The notes under the pieces are model-generated. The model was given only the letters and a program-made list of their open reading frames with translations. It did no database searches and was not told the DNA's origin. From assembly GCA_018873245.2 (NCBI GenBank), contig JAEMBT020000001.1, positions 12,892,220-12,956,219 on the forward strand: DNA of 64,000 nt, read 5' to 3'. This document shows, one piece after another, positions 1-13,316 of this stretch. This DNA is from Archegozetes longisetosus (Eukaryota > Arthropoda > Arachnida > Sarcoptiformes > Trhypochthoniidae). The first letter of the stretch is position 1. Each line of letters opens with the position of its first letter. Position numbers and translations under genes: made by a program.

Positions 1-965
1 CATTGTTTCACGTGAATGCCATTTGGAAAAAGTTTTGTCTTATTTTTACACATTGAAAGTATTTCATATTTTTCTTTTGAATTTTTACTCGCCATTTGTC
101 TCGTTTTCGAGTCACTCATACCTTTTGATGAACATTTTAATAGCCCTTCAATCGGGATTTGATTTTCATTAAAAGCAATTCCATATTGTTTCAAATGCTT
201 ATCGAGATCTTGAGGTCGACCCGAATATACACAAATTCCTCCTTTCGCTAAAACGTATAACTTGTCGAACATAACCAACAAATCGTTATTTGGCTGATGA
301 ATGCTTGCGATGACTGTCATATTATGTTTTAGTGATAGAGTTTTTAGACATTTAATAACCTGAATACGAAAATATGTTATTAGAAAAATAAGCTGATATT
401 TTTAATATATTCATACATTTTCAGCAGAATCACTATCGAGTCCAGTTGTCGGCTCATCAATGAATAACATGTTAGGCTTAATAACTGAAGTCAATTCTAA
501 AGCAATGACAATGCGTTTCTGTTCGCCTCCACTACATTTTCCAACAATCGTATCCTCAATATCACTAATCATTAGTTCATTCATCAGATTTTTAACATTA
601 CTCTCATGATCAATATTTAAGTGCTTTCCGCTATTTTTCAAATAAGAAGCATAAACGAGTGATTGTTTAACAGTTAAGCTCAAAATCAAGTGCTCTTTTT
701 GTACTTGATTTATAAAGCACGTGCGAATTTTGTCAGTAGAGCTTAAATAGATTTGAGTTTGATTTCCTAATCCGGATCTATGTCTTCCGCTCAAACACTT
801 CAAAAGTGTTGTCTTTCCTGCACCAGTTGAACCCATCAGTGCATTAAGAGAACCAAAATTAAAATAACCATTGATTTTATTGATGATAATCTTTTCTTTA
901 CTCCATATGAATGGTTTAACAGAAAACGTCATATCAACCCAAGCTATAGATATTTTGTTATCCAT
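1..965 (-). CDS. ABCG-type half-transporter, ATP-binding domain (5' part, runs off the left edge)
   Basis: This is the nucleotide-binding half of an ABC transporter of subfamily G (white/ABCG type), membrane proteins that use ATP to export lipids, pigment precursors or xenobiotics. Two exons are visible: 417-965 and 1-359, joined in phase across a 57 bp intron (donor GTATGA, acceptor CAG). In the protein, Walker A (GSTGAGKT) lies near residues 45-52, the ABC signature (CSGGEQKR) near 144-151, Walker B (MLFIDEP) near 166-172, and the H-loop (SIHQP) in the second exon. ABCG proteins have the ATPase domain before the membrane domain, so the transmembrane half should lie beyond the left edge. I chose the ATG at 965; the frame is open further upstream only through a GTG. 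No defect is visible. Family sure; substrate unknown. Confidence 0.9.
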
Positions 966-3900
966 TATGAACTTCAGAAATATTTCACTTATCCAGACAA
1001 TACTTTTTTGGTACACAATTTTCAGAGGTCACAGAAACTTCGGTATGACTTGAGCTCATCAATGAAAGTCTTAGTGATTTTTATCTCTAAATGAAATAAA
1101 AAACTTTATTCGATACGTGTTTATTGAAAGTCTTGCAAAATTTCCATCTTCTCTAGCAAACCGAGTTTATAAATAGCGTTTAATAATTAGAATGAGCCAT
1201 AAAATGTGTTTATAGAACAGCTTTAATGCCTCAAGCACATCATGAGTCTCTTTGATGTAAAAATCCAAGGCTTTACGAAGTGTTGGGTTATATACTCGAC
1301 AAACTTTACAATGAAATTGTCTTTTCGTTACCTTCTCCTTTGCTGTACTTTTGATTTCATAGTCAGTATCCCTTATCTTCCTTTAGACAGAGCTGAGCAT
1401 GAAGAAGTTCCAACATTCAGGTGTGATATGCGACTGAAAATATAAAACTTTAAGGAGAAAGTTGAAGGTCATTGAATTTAAACAAATTTTTCATCAATTT
1501 GAAAATTTCCACTAAAATATCTTTCAAAGGTTTAGTTTAAATATTGCTAAAATGTTTGCCAGTTCTATAAACTTTTGACCAACAAAGCCCTAGATTCCCT
1601 AGTTTTCCTATAAAATAGATAGTTTTTGGTAGATTTTGCTTAGATCTTAGTGTTTTTCGTGTCGAAGTTACGAAGTTTATTAAAGATTAGCCAGCTAAAG
1701 CAAATTTGAAACCTAAAATACAAGTGGCTGTTTGATTTTGCAAGATTTCCTTAGAGATATATATTCCAATTACATCCTCTTGTTTATTCTTAAATAGTGC
1801 GTCACCACTTTTTCAGTACTATTTTTATCAAATTCAAAAGCAAAAATTTTGATTATGATCGAGAACATGTCACTAAGCCCTGTTTCTTCATGTTATAGCC
1901 ACTTCACAACATTGCAGTATAAAGTTATTGACAAATGACTCCTTATTCGACAGTATTTAATAGTTTGTACAACAGTATAACTGCTATGGCCGGTGGGTAC
2001 CGAAGGCTCGTAATTAAGAAATATTTTTACATTTTTAAGGGCACGAGTTTAACCCAATGAAACACTTTCGGTTCTTGTACTAATTGTGTTTAACTTTATT
2101 TTACTAAAAAGGAACTGAACAAATGTGTTTGCCTCTGCTTTGCTTTGCTTATTAAGTGAAATGTTAACTCTCAATAATATTATTTTCCTTCAAAAATTAC
2201 TTTCGAATGCACTAAACTGTACATTAGATACCATTAGTTTTGAAGGTGAAAATACTAAAAATAAGTATATTTGTTCATTTTAAAAGCAACATCAGATGGA
2301 AATTAATCACTAAACTCTCAAAATGAAGGTAATTATGCATTCAACTCAGAATCTTATTAAACTCATTCCTGGAAGCAACTACTTTGAAGCATAATTTAAA
2401 TTCTTCAAAAGTTTAGAGCTTGATAGTTTTCACATATTTTTAAAAGTTGAATCATATTAAATCAGTGGAGTAAATCTTTCTGAAATATTTTAATAAGTAT
2501 TAGAGTGAAAAAAATTATTTCAACCCATAATGCGTCAAATTTATTAGTTTATAATCTTTGTTTTTTATCAGTATTTCTGTTTGTGTTATGTTAATTCCTA
2601 AGCTAGAAACCAATACTATTTTATATAACTATCATAAAAGTTATTGATTTTTATGATGGGTAACACTAAACTATAAGAGACCCTAAGCCCAAAGAAATAA
2701 AGTGTGATGAAAATCAATGTTGTTTGAGTTGAAGTTCAATTCATTAAAGTTTGTACATCAATTACCATCAAGCTTGAAACGACTAATCCTACAGAGTAAA
2801 ATCGAACAGACGAAGGACTTCAATTGATATTCATATAAATTTCATCAACAACTACAAAAAATTGAAACCTATCAATTGAAATACCAAGTTTTTGCAAAAC
2901 TAGTCGCATGTTAATAAAAACATTCACAGCTACATTAAGCTGAAGGATTTGACAAATCAAAGCATTCTAGTAATGATTATGAGCAAAGGCTTTCGAATTC
3001 AAGTTGATTTCTTTAACCTAAATTACTTTAAATGTTTTCGTGATTAGCCGCTTTGACTATAACATAATTCATTTCGAAAGTACTGAAAGTAGGGGTTGAC
3101 CTTCCTGGAAAACACCTCGCAGGTTTCCGATTTTATCACTTTTAATTGAGAGAGGACTAGAAGTTTGATAAGATAAATCTGTGTTACATCAAATTGTAAT
3201 AATTACTTCATCTTAAGAATGGATATATGATCTTAAAGTTAAATAAGACTTTCTTTAGATGTTGAAAGTGAGAGTCTATTATTAACTTTAAATAACTTGT
3301 TTTATGTTATCTTAAGGTTACGTGATACTTGTTATTTAAACCTGACTCTTTTAATCATTTTTAGTATTTAGACGAACAGAAACTATAACTGCTTTTCAAT
3401 ATTTAGTTCAAAGGCCTAAACTACAAATAAAAATGAAGACATATGCAACAAATATTAGTCTTGAATGTCTAAAACAAATTTAAAACAGAATTTGGGAATC
3501 AAATAATGTTACCTACAACTCTCGTTATCATAATACAATTTCATTTTTAATAAATAACTTATCATTTTTATCATTTAATAACTATAGTAATAGTAATCGT
3601 TTAAATGAATTATTTAGTTTTTTAATAAAAAAATTGTTTGTCAGAGTAATGGAACAAATAATCAGATTTAGATAGTGAACCTTAAAATAACCTTAAGATT
3701 ACGCAAACAAGCTATTTAAAGTCAATAATTAACTAGAATTTGCGACTTTAAATAAAACCTCATTTAGTTTAAACTTAAGCAAACTGTTTTGGTTTTAATT
3801 GATATAGCGACAGTCATTTTAATTCTATTGATTTAGTGATACAATGATACAAAATTTGTTTCAATAACTATTCCTTTCGATTCATATTCAAGAGATAAAG

Positions 3901-4980
3901 CTTTAGATGATTTTACTACAAATGCTTTACCTGAAAGCTAATTGTATCGAATTTATTTTGTGTTGATGTTTATTGCGGAGAAACTTCAAAAAGAATCAAT
4001 AGAAATAAATTGATTACTCGCTCAATAGGTGGTCATCAGTGGTAAGGGTATTTTCAAGCTCAATGCTGATGCATTCATAAATATTTTTCGTTTTCATAAT
4101 TTCAACGGTATTCTCTCAAAACATACTATATTTTCGAGAATCTCATTTCTGAAAATATTTTCATAAATATCGGTTCGTTCAAAGTTAGTGGCAAGAACTT
4201 TAACTCGCTTAAGAATCGCTGTTATTTTATTAGAATATTATTATTTATGCATATCAGAAAAAGTATGCGTTTGCCATAGGAGAGGTTTTGTAAGTCGTTA
4301 AAATAAAAATGATTCGTATAATACGAACCTGTTTATAACCATCGGATCGATATTGTTTTCATCACATTATTTAGTCTTTCTTCATTCCTACTGATGAAAA
4401 GCAATGACTATTCTTTTGATTGTTTTGCCATACTCTAATTCAATACCATAAGTAGCAATTACAGAGAAAAACTAAGTGCTGCTGTTCACGTAAAAATAAA
4501 TTGTTAACTGTAAACATGTCCTAATTTGAAGAATTCATTGTCTCAACTAAAAAGTAGTTATATAGATTTTAAAGCAAACAAACATTCAGACTACTCACCC
4601 CTTCAGACATCTTATGTTTTCATTCGAATAGATTTTTGTTCTGCCCGAAGATTAATTTCAAGGAAAAAAACAGTTGAAAAAACAGTTGATCTCCGGAAGA
4701 TATGAAATTTGTTTACGATAAAGTATCGGAAAGGTTATTGATCCAGTTTGTAAAAAAGTCGTGACAAAATGAAAACATGGTTTTGGTTCAATTTTTCATT
4801 GAAATAATTGAAGTGACTTAAGTTGACATTGACTCGTTTCTGTTTCTTTATTAGTTTTTATATGATTTTAATTTGCCTACTCTTCCGTAAAAAGCTCGGT
4901 TTCGTTATTTAATGATCTATTTCGGTTCTAATCAATAAAACAGCAGTTACTTTAAATTGATTTACTTTGTGATACATCGA
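966..4980. other. intergenic, no gene recognised
   Basis: About 4 kb of AT-rich sequence with no frame I can assign to a protein. Short open frames (for example 1242-1445 on the plus strand) have no domain signal and no splice context. A diverged interspersed repeat lies near 3865-3945; related copies occur near 26.2 and 26.9 kb. Confidence 0.5.
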
Positions 4981-5420
4981 TCAAAAGCAATAAAAAAGTC
5001 CAAAAACTATTATTAATGGAATCAAAAATGATAAAATACTTAATAAATTAGATGATAGTAACAATTCGATTGGATTACAATATAATTGTGAGTCTAAATC
5101 TGAAAATTCTGGTCCGTCGGTATCGTATACGATGACAAACATTTTATTAGGTAAATAATCAAAAAAATAGATTACTTTCCAGTATTATTTTGTTCCATAT
5201 CTAACAAATTATTAAACTCAAGAAGGATAACATTATAGTAAAGTGAAGACAACTAAGAATATATTGTGTGCAGGTAAACATCTATTGATATTATCAAAAG
5301 CACTGAAAATACTACTAATAAAGTCATCAATTATGTTATTTACCATCTCTTACTGTTTTAACTGTAACTTCCATAGGATTATTACCATTCTTATTATTCA
5401 TTAATCACTTATAACCACTC
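4981..5420 (-). pseudogene. TMEM272-like four-helix protein, decayed copy
   Basis: The minus strand carries relics of the last two exons of the TMEM272-like family found intact at 9.9-10.7 kb. At 4981-5147 the frame reads VYDTDGPEFSDLDSQ..YCNP followed by a hydrophobic stretch and a stop, matching VYDTDPPEFEHLNSK..YCNP of the intact copy. Around 5240-5420 there is a match to its third exon (DDFISSIFSAFDNI versus DGYINTILSIFDNF). The third-exon relic carries in-frame stops, the splice acceptor before the last exon has lost its AG, and the first two exons are missing between here and the plexin-like relic at 5440-5700. It is therefore a pseudogene of a duplicated module. Confidence 0.65.
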
Positions 5421-5439
5421 CAAAGTTTGCCTTCCTGAT

Positions 5440-5700
5440 ATTTTTATAATTGAACAATTTATTTTCTAAAACTCAATCTTTTGAGAAAAATTGCAATCAT
5501 TTCTTCCCTCATTCTTTCTCCTTGATAGCTATCAATTTTGCTTTCAATATTTTCAACATTTCTCATTCAATTCTTCTCAAACGTCTTATAGTGTAGATTA
5601 AAACAATCGTTAAGATTACTTCAGCGATTATGACTAAAATAAAAATAGGAATAGAAAATGTTGTATTAGCTTTTTGTTGTTGAAAGTTGAATGCAAACTA
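5440..5700 (-). pseudogene. plexin-like transmembrane exon, decayed copy
   Basis: Two frames on the minus strand together resemble the last exon of the plexin-like gene at 10745-11139. A hydrophobic helix (SIPIFILVIIAEVILTIVL) is followed by a basic stretch, and a second frame reads SKIDSYQGERMREEM, matching SKRIDNFHTERMKKEI of the other copy. The two parts are in different frames and a stop intervenes, so the copy is dead. It is adjacent to a TMEM272-like relic, as in the intact module, so the pair was probably duplicated together. Confidence 0.5.
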
Positions 5701-8700
5701 ACATTGTCTTCAATTTGATATTGGTGTGAAAATATTGTGAGTATTATCAAAATTAATAGTTTACTGAACATTTGAATATATGGAAGAATAACTCAGTTCA
5801 ACTTAAAATCTTGATTACTTAAAATATCCAATAATTCGATAAAAATTTGAGTATATCAGACGTTCGCTATAAAATGAACTGAAAAATTATTTCAAACTTC
5901 AGCCATTTTGACAAAAAAATTGTGAAAATAGTATCAACGATTGAGAGTCTGATTTCGAGGTTTTTGTCATTAAGAATCATCGATAAGGGACATAATCAAC
6001 AAATTTAGTGTTAGTTTTGATAAGATCACTTGTATAGTTAGTAAGTATTAAATTTTCAGAATTAATCTCCTTATTTAAGCATAATTTTTGTAAAATTACT
6101 AATAAGGGGTAAAACTAATAACAGTCAATATTGAGATTTGTAAAGTTAGTTTAAGAGTGAATCCAGGTAATGCAGGACTCCTTAAGGTGTAATTTTACTA
6201 CTTTGTTTAAATGTAAATGAGGCGATGATTTATAGCGAACGCCCGACAGATTCAAAGTAACTAAATTATCTTAATTAAAAAAAGTTACAATGCTCATTCG
6301 TATGATAAGGCTTTGATCCATTCAAAATTCATTTTGAAACAAATTGCATGAGAATCAAGTAAATCTTTTACGCTCGACCAAAATTCAAATTATAAAATAT
6401 GCGATGTTTAAAATATTAATATTGAATTTTTCATCACCAGAATCGAAAGTCAAATTTTGAATCAAGCTTCAGACACAAGTCTAAATTTTAAATTATTATT
6501 CAGTAAAAGGATATCAGTATAAGCAACGTCTTGGTGACAATTTTTAGTTAATTAGATTTCACAACCACATTCAAAGATTTCTTTTTCTCTCACGTGGACA
6601 ATACAATGGTTTTCAAATTTTGTCTGTCAATAAGTTGTGGATTTGTTTAGGAGTCTCAATTCATAATAAAATAATAGGAAATCAATTATTGCTTTAAATT
6701 CAAACATTGACTTTGTTTGTAAACATTGATTTATTTTTTCTCTTCTTATTTATGTGTAAAAATGAGTTTATTCTGCTTATTAGATATGATTTAAAGTAAG
6801 TTTATTAAATAATCTCTACTTTTATTGGAAAAAAGTTTTACCAAGCTTAGTTTTACATCTTTTTTCGATGCTGAGGATGTCAGCACTGAAGCAAATAAGC
6901 AAAACAATAACTATTTTTACATTTTACTGCTTGCATTTAGCAAATAGTGCTGTTGTATTAGCTTTTTTAGCACAAAATCTTTGTCGAATCGAGGTACAGA
7001 AGCAGTTTAAACGAGTTAACTGACCTTTATTAAATATTCAAGATTTTATATATATTATCCTATATGTATTATGAGTAAGTTATGCAAACATAGTTATCTT
7101 ATCTGATATGCTGGTGATGATCACCGCTCACTTGTGAGAAAACACTCGTTGACACTATTCTCGTGGACCGATTGGATGGCAGCAGTTTTCAGTGAATCAG
7201 CACTAATACAATGACTAGAAATATAGGCTTATTTTTAATTTATAGCTTTGTTGACAAAGCTTTGCTTAAAGAGTACTATAAGAAAAGATATGTAGCATTC
7301 TTCCATAATGAAACTTTCGAAAAAATAGCCTACTACTAAAAAGCACTGAAAAGCTTTGGGTCAAATTATGCAGTGTTCAATTTACATTCTTAATTGTTCA
7401 AAGATTCATAAAATATACAAAAAATGATATGACCAAAGTACACTATGTATGTTAACTTGTTAAGAAATCAAATACAAATAAATAACTTGTATTGATTATG
7501 ATTTACATACATATTTATTAAGTGGTTATATACGTTTTGAAGTTTGCATAAAGTTCAATTTTGGTACAAGTCATAAAGATCTTTTATAACAGTCACCTAT
7601 CTTTCGAAAAGTGTAGTTATAAAACAAAAATGTCACATATATGGTTTTTTAAATTGAAAAATTGTAGAACTATTGAAGATTCAAACTCACTCTCTATGCA
7701 TGAGTTGAGAAAAGTCAGACACTTGAATCAATATAAAATCACTTTGCATCAATTACGAAGCGGTAATAGAGATTTAATGAGATACTCTATCAAAAGAAAT
7801 TTTAAAAATTAGCGCTACAAAACTATTGAATTTTCGTGATTGAAAGTGTGTGAAAATATGAACTCTCATAATATGCTATATAAAATGATAGTTATGCACA
7901 ACTGTGTTGTTGATTGAGATGACAATGGGTCCAATTTATGATAGTATAATTCTTCAATATGACTTTAAACTCAGTTTTGAATTCCTATAAAGACAATGCC
8001 TATTATTCAATATATATATATAATTAGTCTCCACGAATCTGTTACATAATCAATAAAAAATGACTATATGCAAGTATTGCTAGAATTATAACAATGCTCT
8101 TATGCATTGCCTTAAAAGCTACATTCTCTATAGGTTTTACATCGTTAATAAAACTTCTAATGCTTATGTAAGTGAACAGTTGATCAAAACAAGGTAATTA
8201 ATCGATCAAACGTTGAATTCATTCATTTATTTTTGATAAAGACAACAAAAAATAGATTTGTTAATCTTATTAGTAATAAAAATAGATTTATTATTCTTTA
8301 AAAATTAATTTAAAATTTGAATAGAAGTGACATGGAATTAAAAAATAATATAAGGTTGCTTAGCAGTAACTGTTTACAAAGTTATTTTAAACCTGTTATG
8401 ACGGCCAAAGATAAGAGTAATGCTTTCGAGCCTTGGGTTACACGAGTCATAAAATCACTTAAATACTAACATCTGATAAAATATATTAATTAAAGAAAGT
8501 TTGTTGTCTTTGATTCCCACTGAAAGCCAATAATTGATTAGCTTTAAGTGAATTTCCAGCAGTTTTTCCTTAAAGTTATGAAATTTTTTCTTTATTCTAT
8601 AATAACTGACACAACTGTAAACACACACCAGTATGAAAATATAGTGATTATCAATTAATTCAATCAAAATTAGGCAGTCATTTATGAAACATAATATTTG

Positions 8701-9907
8701 ACTTACACAAAATTCTGTCTTTTTTATTTTTCAGAATAAGCAAACATTAAATATTAAGCTAACGTAAAGTTTGAATGATTTCAGTACTCAAGCATAACTA
8801 CAATGCAAACTATATTTTAGTAATGTTCTCAATTAATACAATGTTCATTTTTAGACCTATTTAAGTTTGTTGAATCATAAGCAAAACTACTGTCTTAAAT
8901 ATTCAGAAGAGTACATGTTATTATAGATTATTTTTCATATGAAATAAGAAGAAACTAAATTTACGAAATTGAATTATTGACTGCTAACGTAAATATTTTT
9001 CTATGATTGAGGAAACTACTGTGCAGTTTGAACTAAAAATTAATAGAAATGAAGCTATTTTTTCTCACATGATTAATTGTAATAAATAAGTATTAGCTGA
9101 AAATCAGCATCTGAATTAATTTTCCTAATAAAAGTTATATTTTCACCACACGGAACTATTTACATACTTTTTTATTGGTACGAATGTTTTCAATCTTATC
9201 AGTGCTAGCACTGCCGCCTATGAAAGTCTAGACTAGTTATTACATGAAAGTTTCTAAAAGTTACTAAAAGTATTCTGTAGAAATAGATAACTAATGCATG
9301 AAACAGAGATATAACAGAGATAACAAAGAAGGATATATCTTGTTCTATATGAAAAAGCAATACAAATGATATCAGGTTACTATATGATTAAAGGTGAGAT
9401 ATCGCTCTCTGTTTCATTCATTATGAATATTTTCTGTCACAAAATAGTGAATTAGTTCGTGGCAATCATTACTTATTTATATAAGGGGCTCTTAAAGAAA
9501 AGTTTTCACCTTTAACTGTTCTGGAAGGTCGGTACCATGACCCAATTCGATGAGTAACATATCAAGATATAAAGTCAAATGAATCTACTATGAAGTATAT
9601 ATTTACTTTTATATGCATTCCACTTCATTTGAAAGGTATGTTTGGCCAGCGATGTATACATAGCATCAACACCAGGCATTTCAAGTCATAAGCCCTAAGA
9701 GATTCGGTTTTGTAATACATTTTTTTAATAAGTTTATTGTGCACTTTCAATTTGTTTACTTATCCATATAAGTCTTTATTTCCAATACCTTAACATAAAT
9801 GTGTGATTATCTTTTTAATGGCTCTAATTTACAAAATAGTGAAGTTGTTTTAAACTTTATTGTTTTTAAATAATTTAGTTATACAATGACCAAAAGCAAT
9901 AAAAAAG
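5701..9907. other. intergenic, no gene recognised
   Basis: About 4.2 kb of AT-rich sequence without a recognisable gene. The longest frame (7561-7812, plus) starts at TTG, has no domain signal and looks like chance. A short AT dinucleotide run lies near 8010-8022. Confidence 0.45.
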
Positions 9908-10700
9908 TCAGGCAATCATTACTATAGAAATAAGTATTAGTATCGAATTTAATAACCAAAATGAGAACAAAAACACAATTGGATTACAATAAGATTTTGA
10001 GTTTAAATGTTCAAATTCTGGTGGATCGGTATCGTACACGGTGATAAACCCTTCAACAAAATCAATGATGATAAGTTTGTTTTAAGTGTATTTTCATTTT
10101 TGTGGAACTTACAAGTTATAAAACTAATGAATGACAATATTCTAAACAAGGTGAAAGCGAATGAAAATAAATTATTCAGTGGTAGTTTGTTTTGTTGTGA
10201 ATATCTCTTAAAGTTATCAAAAATACTCAAAATAGTATTAATATAGCCGTCAACTATGACAATTATGGCAATTCCAGGACTCATAGGACACTCATTGATG
10301 TGAGTAAAACCTATTGTTATTTAAGAACCATTTTATAAAAATTTACAAAAATGTTTAGAGTGAAAAAACTTTTAAAAATGATACCTATTATGATCATTAT
10401 TAGTTGAATTGCATTTGTTATGATTAGCGCGAAAATACCCGCAGCTGATTTGACATGAATTCTTTTAATATAAAGTTAGTTTTAATGCAATTATCCCAAA
10501 AGTGAAATAAACTTACAAGATCCAAATATGAACGATGTAATAGTTTGAATAAATCCCACTTTTTTGTCAATGGTGCGTAAACGTTTTGCTTTTTCGATCA
10601 TATCATTATCAACTTTTTGATCATTAGAATCTTCTTTAAATTGAATTCTGACTTGTTTAGCTACTCTTGTTTGCTCACATTCATTATTATTTTCAGACAT
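9908..10700 (-). CDS. TMEM272-like small four-helix membrane protein, intact
   Basis: Four exons, 10517-10700, 10385-10444, 10113-10310 and 9908-10050, give a 194-residue protein; every junction has GT/AG borders and keeps frame (585 coding bases). The charged N-terminus, about 55 residues, is probably cytoplasmic. It is followed by a first helix split by the exon 1/2 border, then the family's N-E-C-P-x-x-P-G-I-A block leading into the second helix, a third helix ending SFISFITC, and a last exon with VYDTDPPEFE..YCNP and the fourth helix FLFSFWLLN. The same exon pattern recurs at 29.6, 33.8 and 37.0 kb. The resemblance to TMEM272-like proteins is from memory of the family; their function is unknown. 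Its ATG lies only 44 bp after the stop of the plexin-like gene on the same strand. Confidence 0.75.
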
Positions 10701-10744
10701 GTTTGAAAAAATTTCTCAACTTCAACTAATGTTATGTAAAATAT

Positions 10745-11860
10745 TTATACAGTCAAATCTAAAACTGAATCAGAAAAATGCCTAAAAGTAGTAATAACTA
10801 TAAAAGAATGCACTAAATTAATCGATGGTAATAAAATTTCTTTTTTCATTCTTTCTGTGTGGAAGTTATCAATTCTTTTGCTGATATATTCTGTGTAATT
10901 CATTATTTTAATATTTTCGCAATATCTTATTGAGTAAACCGAAACTATTATTAATAATACTGTCGAAAAAGTTACAATTATTACAAGAATAGGAATCGGA
11001 ACGATGTAAAGTTCAGAATAAGTATCCATTATTTTTGTGTCATTGTTTGAAGAAAATTCAAACATTTGTTCTGTAGTTCTGTTGAAATACATTGTTCTGC
11101 AACCGCATATTTCTCTCTCAAAATAAATAGTCAAATAACCTGAAAAATATTTATTAAAGGTAACAAATATCTTAAATATGTATTCTATGGCTGATTATAC
11201 AATTGAAGAAACTACCTTTTCTCTCATTTTCAACAGGTTCTGTTCTACAAATCACTCTATCAGAACTCTTACTCACGACTTTACAGTAAGAATTAGCGAT
11301 CGTCACATTAGTTACATGGTTTCTTATTTGAGTTGGTGAATGCGAAGGTGTTTCTAAGTTGAATCCATCAATTTGAATCTCTATTTCACTAGTTATTGGA
11401 CCTAATTCAGAATCAAATTTACTTATTTGAGTCGGGCAGTACTTGAGAAGTAGTTCATCATCTATGGTCTCGCATGCTGTCGATTTAAAAATACGTTATT
11501 AGTATATATCATTTAAGGGAATCGACTCAGTATATTATAATTTAATACATTCGTGAGTCTATCAAAATATTGATTTAATTGATCTATACTGAGTTAAAGA
11601 AAAATTTCCTTCAACGTGAACATTCACTCGAAAAAATTGACTATAACTAAATTTTTCATTATTCTTAATTATAAACTTATAGAGATATTTAACTTATAAT
11701 GCATTTATATCGAACCGTTCTTAACATCTTCTGTACAATATCCGCACCAACATATATAGTCTCAAAACAGGATTCACAATATTCGAAAGTTGGATATGAA
11801 TTGAAGTAATCTTCAGTTTGAATTAGGCAAAAACTTTACATAAGGATTGAGATGATCAAT
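10745..11860 (-). pseudogene. plexin-like extracellular IPT/TIG domain plus one transmembrane helix
   Basis: Two well-supported exons, 11216-11476 and 10745-11139, join in phase. The first encodes an IPT/TIG immunoglobulin-like fold of the kind in plexins (CPTQISKFDSELGPITSEIE, then ..YCKV..VICRTEP). The second finishes that domain, has a helix (PIPILVIIVTFSTVLLIIV) and about 55 cytoplasmic residues with an amphipathic stretch, then stops; the plexin GAP domain is absent. Upstream, 11700-11830 has a cysteine-rich PSI-like block (YCESCFE, then CWCGYC) whose halves are in different frames, and I found no in-phase donor. The locus is therefore probably a truncated, partly decayed plexin relative, although the last two exons could still be expressed. 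A decayed copy lies at 5.44-5.70 kb. Confidence 0.5.
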
Positions 11861-13316
11861 AAATTATTAGACATTAAAATATGAATTTTAAGTACACGAA
11901 ATGATTGCATAATTCTTTATTTTTTATCACAATGACTCAATGTCTTCATTTTTGGAGTAAAACAAATATACGAATATTTGACGTTCAAATAAGAGGTTGA
12001 GTTGGAAAGGTAACATCTATCAAATTCTTGCTTCAAAATGTTCAGATTATAAAAGTCTTTCTCAAACCTGCTTTTTAAAAATAATTTTGAGTAAAGTATT
12101 ACAATTTTATAAGTTGAATCTTGAAAACTATTAACGATATTAAAACAGACTATGTTGCTTAATATATTGTGTTCTGTATTATGAAATAGAACCTGCTTTT
12201 CATGAAACGGCAGAAGTTGAATTGCGATAAGCACCATAATATTGTGATTAGATATATTTTTTGCTATTATAAATAAAAATCCATTACATTAAGTTTATTG
12301 AAATATGCGTTCAATTTGATAAAACTAACGGATCTAAAGATTGATCTGATGGTTAAAACTAATTAAAATTCAATCAAAATTGAATTACCATCCAGTATGC
12401 ATCAGATACCAAAAAATACACTATAGAAATTCATATAAGCTCAGTATCAAATTTAATATTATAAGAGGATATTAATTATTATAAAGCTTGTCGACATACA
12501 ATAAGCTTATTTTAGTTAAAAGAATAAAAATTTCTAAACCTATTTATCAAAATTGACTAAATTGCTTAGAAATTGCAGCAGTTATATTCAAATTTTTGTA
12601 AACACAATGAAGTTCGATAACTCTAAACATTCAACAGTGTCGTTTCAAGTTTGAGGGTTAATACAATTATAAAAGCAATATATCTTAATAAAATTAGATT
12701 ATGCAATAATGCTAAAAGTATAGTAATAAAGTACTTGATAAAGAAACTTTTATCTTTTCATATCTTTAATGGAGAGCTTTTCAGTTTATATTTAGACTCG
12801 TTAGTAATAAAGAAAAGGCTCAAGTTTTATAAAGTCTATCACAGATGAAAATCTCATAATCTTATTAGTCATACGAAATAATTGTATCAGCCATTGTTTT
12901 TCTCTTCGATAGGATGATTTTAATACATTCATCAAATAGAATAAATTCTTCAAACTTTTACTAGTTTTAAATATAATTTTGTAAAAATGTGTAGTTATTT
13001 CGTTTGAACACAAAATTGTATTTAAGATTTACAATTAGTTGAAAAATGTATACTTATTAGTTAAATGAAAGCTATTGTTTCAGATCTTAAAACATTGACT
13101 GTACTAATGACTAAATTAGCGGTTGCTGTAGTAGTCGCCACTTCGCGGATATTTTTGAACCTTCATATCTAGGGGTTTTAAGGTACGAGAAGTTCATAGT
13201 TGGTGGGCCCGAGTGTCGAAAATTTATATTTAAAAGTTAGCGATTTTTATAATTTTTACACTAAAATCACAAATATCTGACCGAACCTACCCTCCCTCCC
13301 GCCACTGCGCGTATAT
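11861..13316. other. intergenic; one unassigned ORF
   Basis: The minus-strand frame 11917-12237 (106 codons, ATG start) has several cysteines and could be an upstream exon of the plexin-like gene (a decayed sema region), but I see no convincing splice site or motif. The rest, including short frames at 12651-13013, shows nothing recognisable. The stretch 13130-13316 is less AT-rich than its surroundings and may be part of a repeat. Confidence 0.3.

Noticed and set aside
1242..1445. 67-codon open frame, plus strand
   Set aside because: No domain, splice context or composition signal; expected by chance in AT-rich DNA.
7561..7812. 83-codon open frame, plus strand
   Set aside because: Starts at TTG, with no recognisable motif and no neighbouring exons.
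11917..12237. 106-codon ORF upstream of the plexin-like exons
   Set aside because: Might be a sema-like exon, but I could not find a donor in phase or a clear motif, so it is not called a gene.
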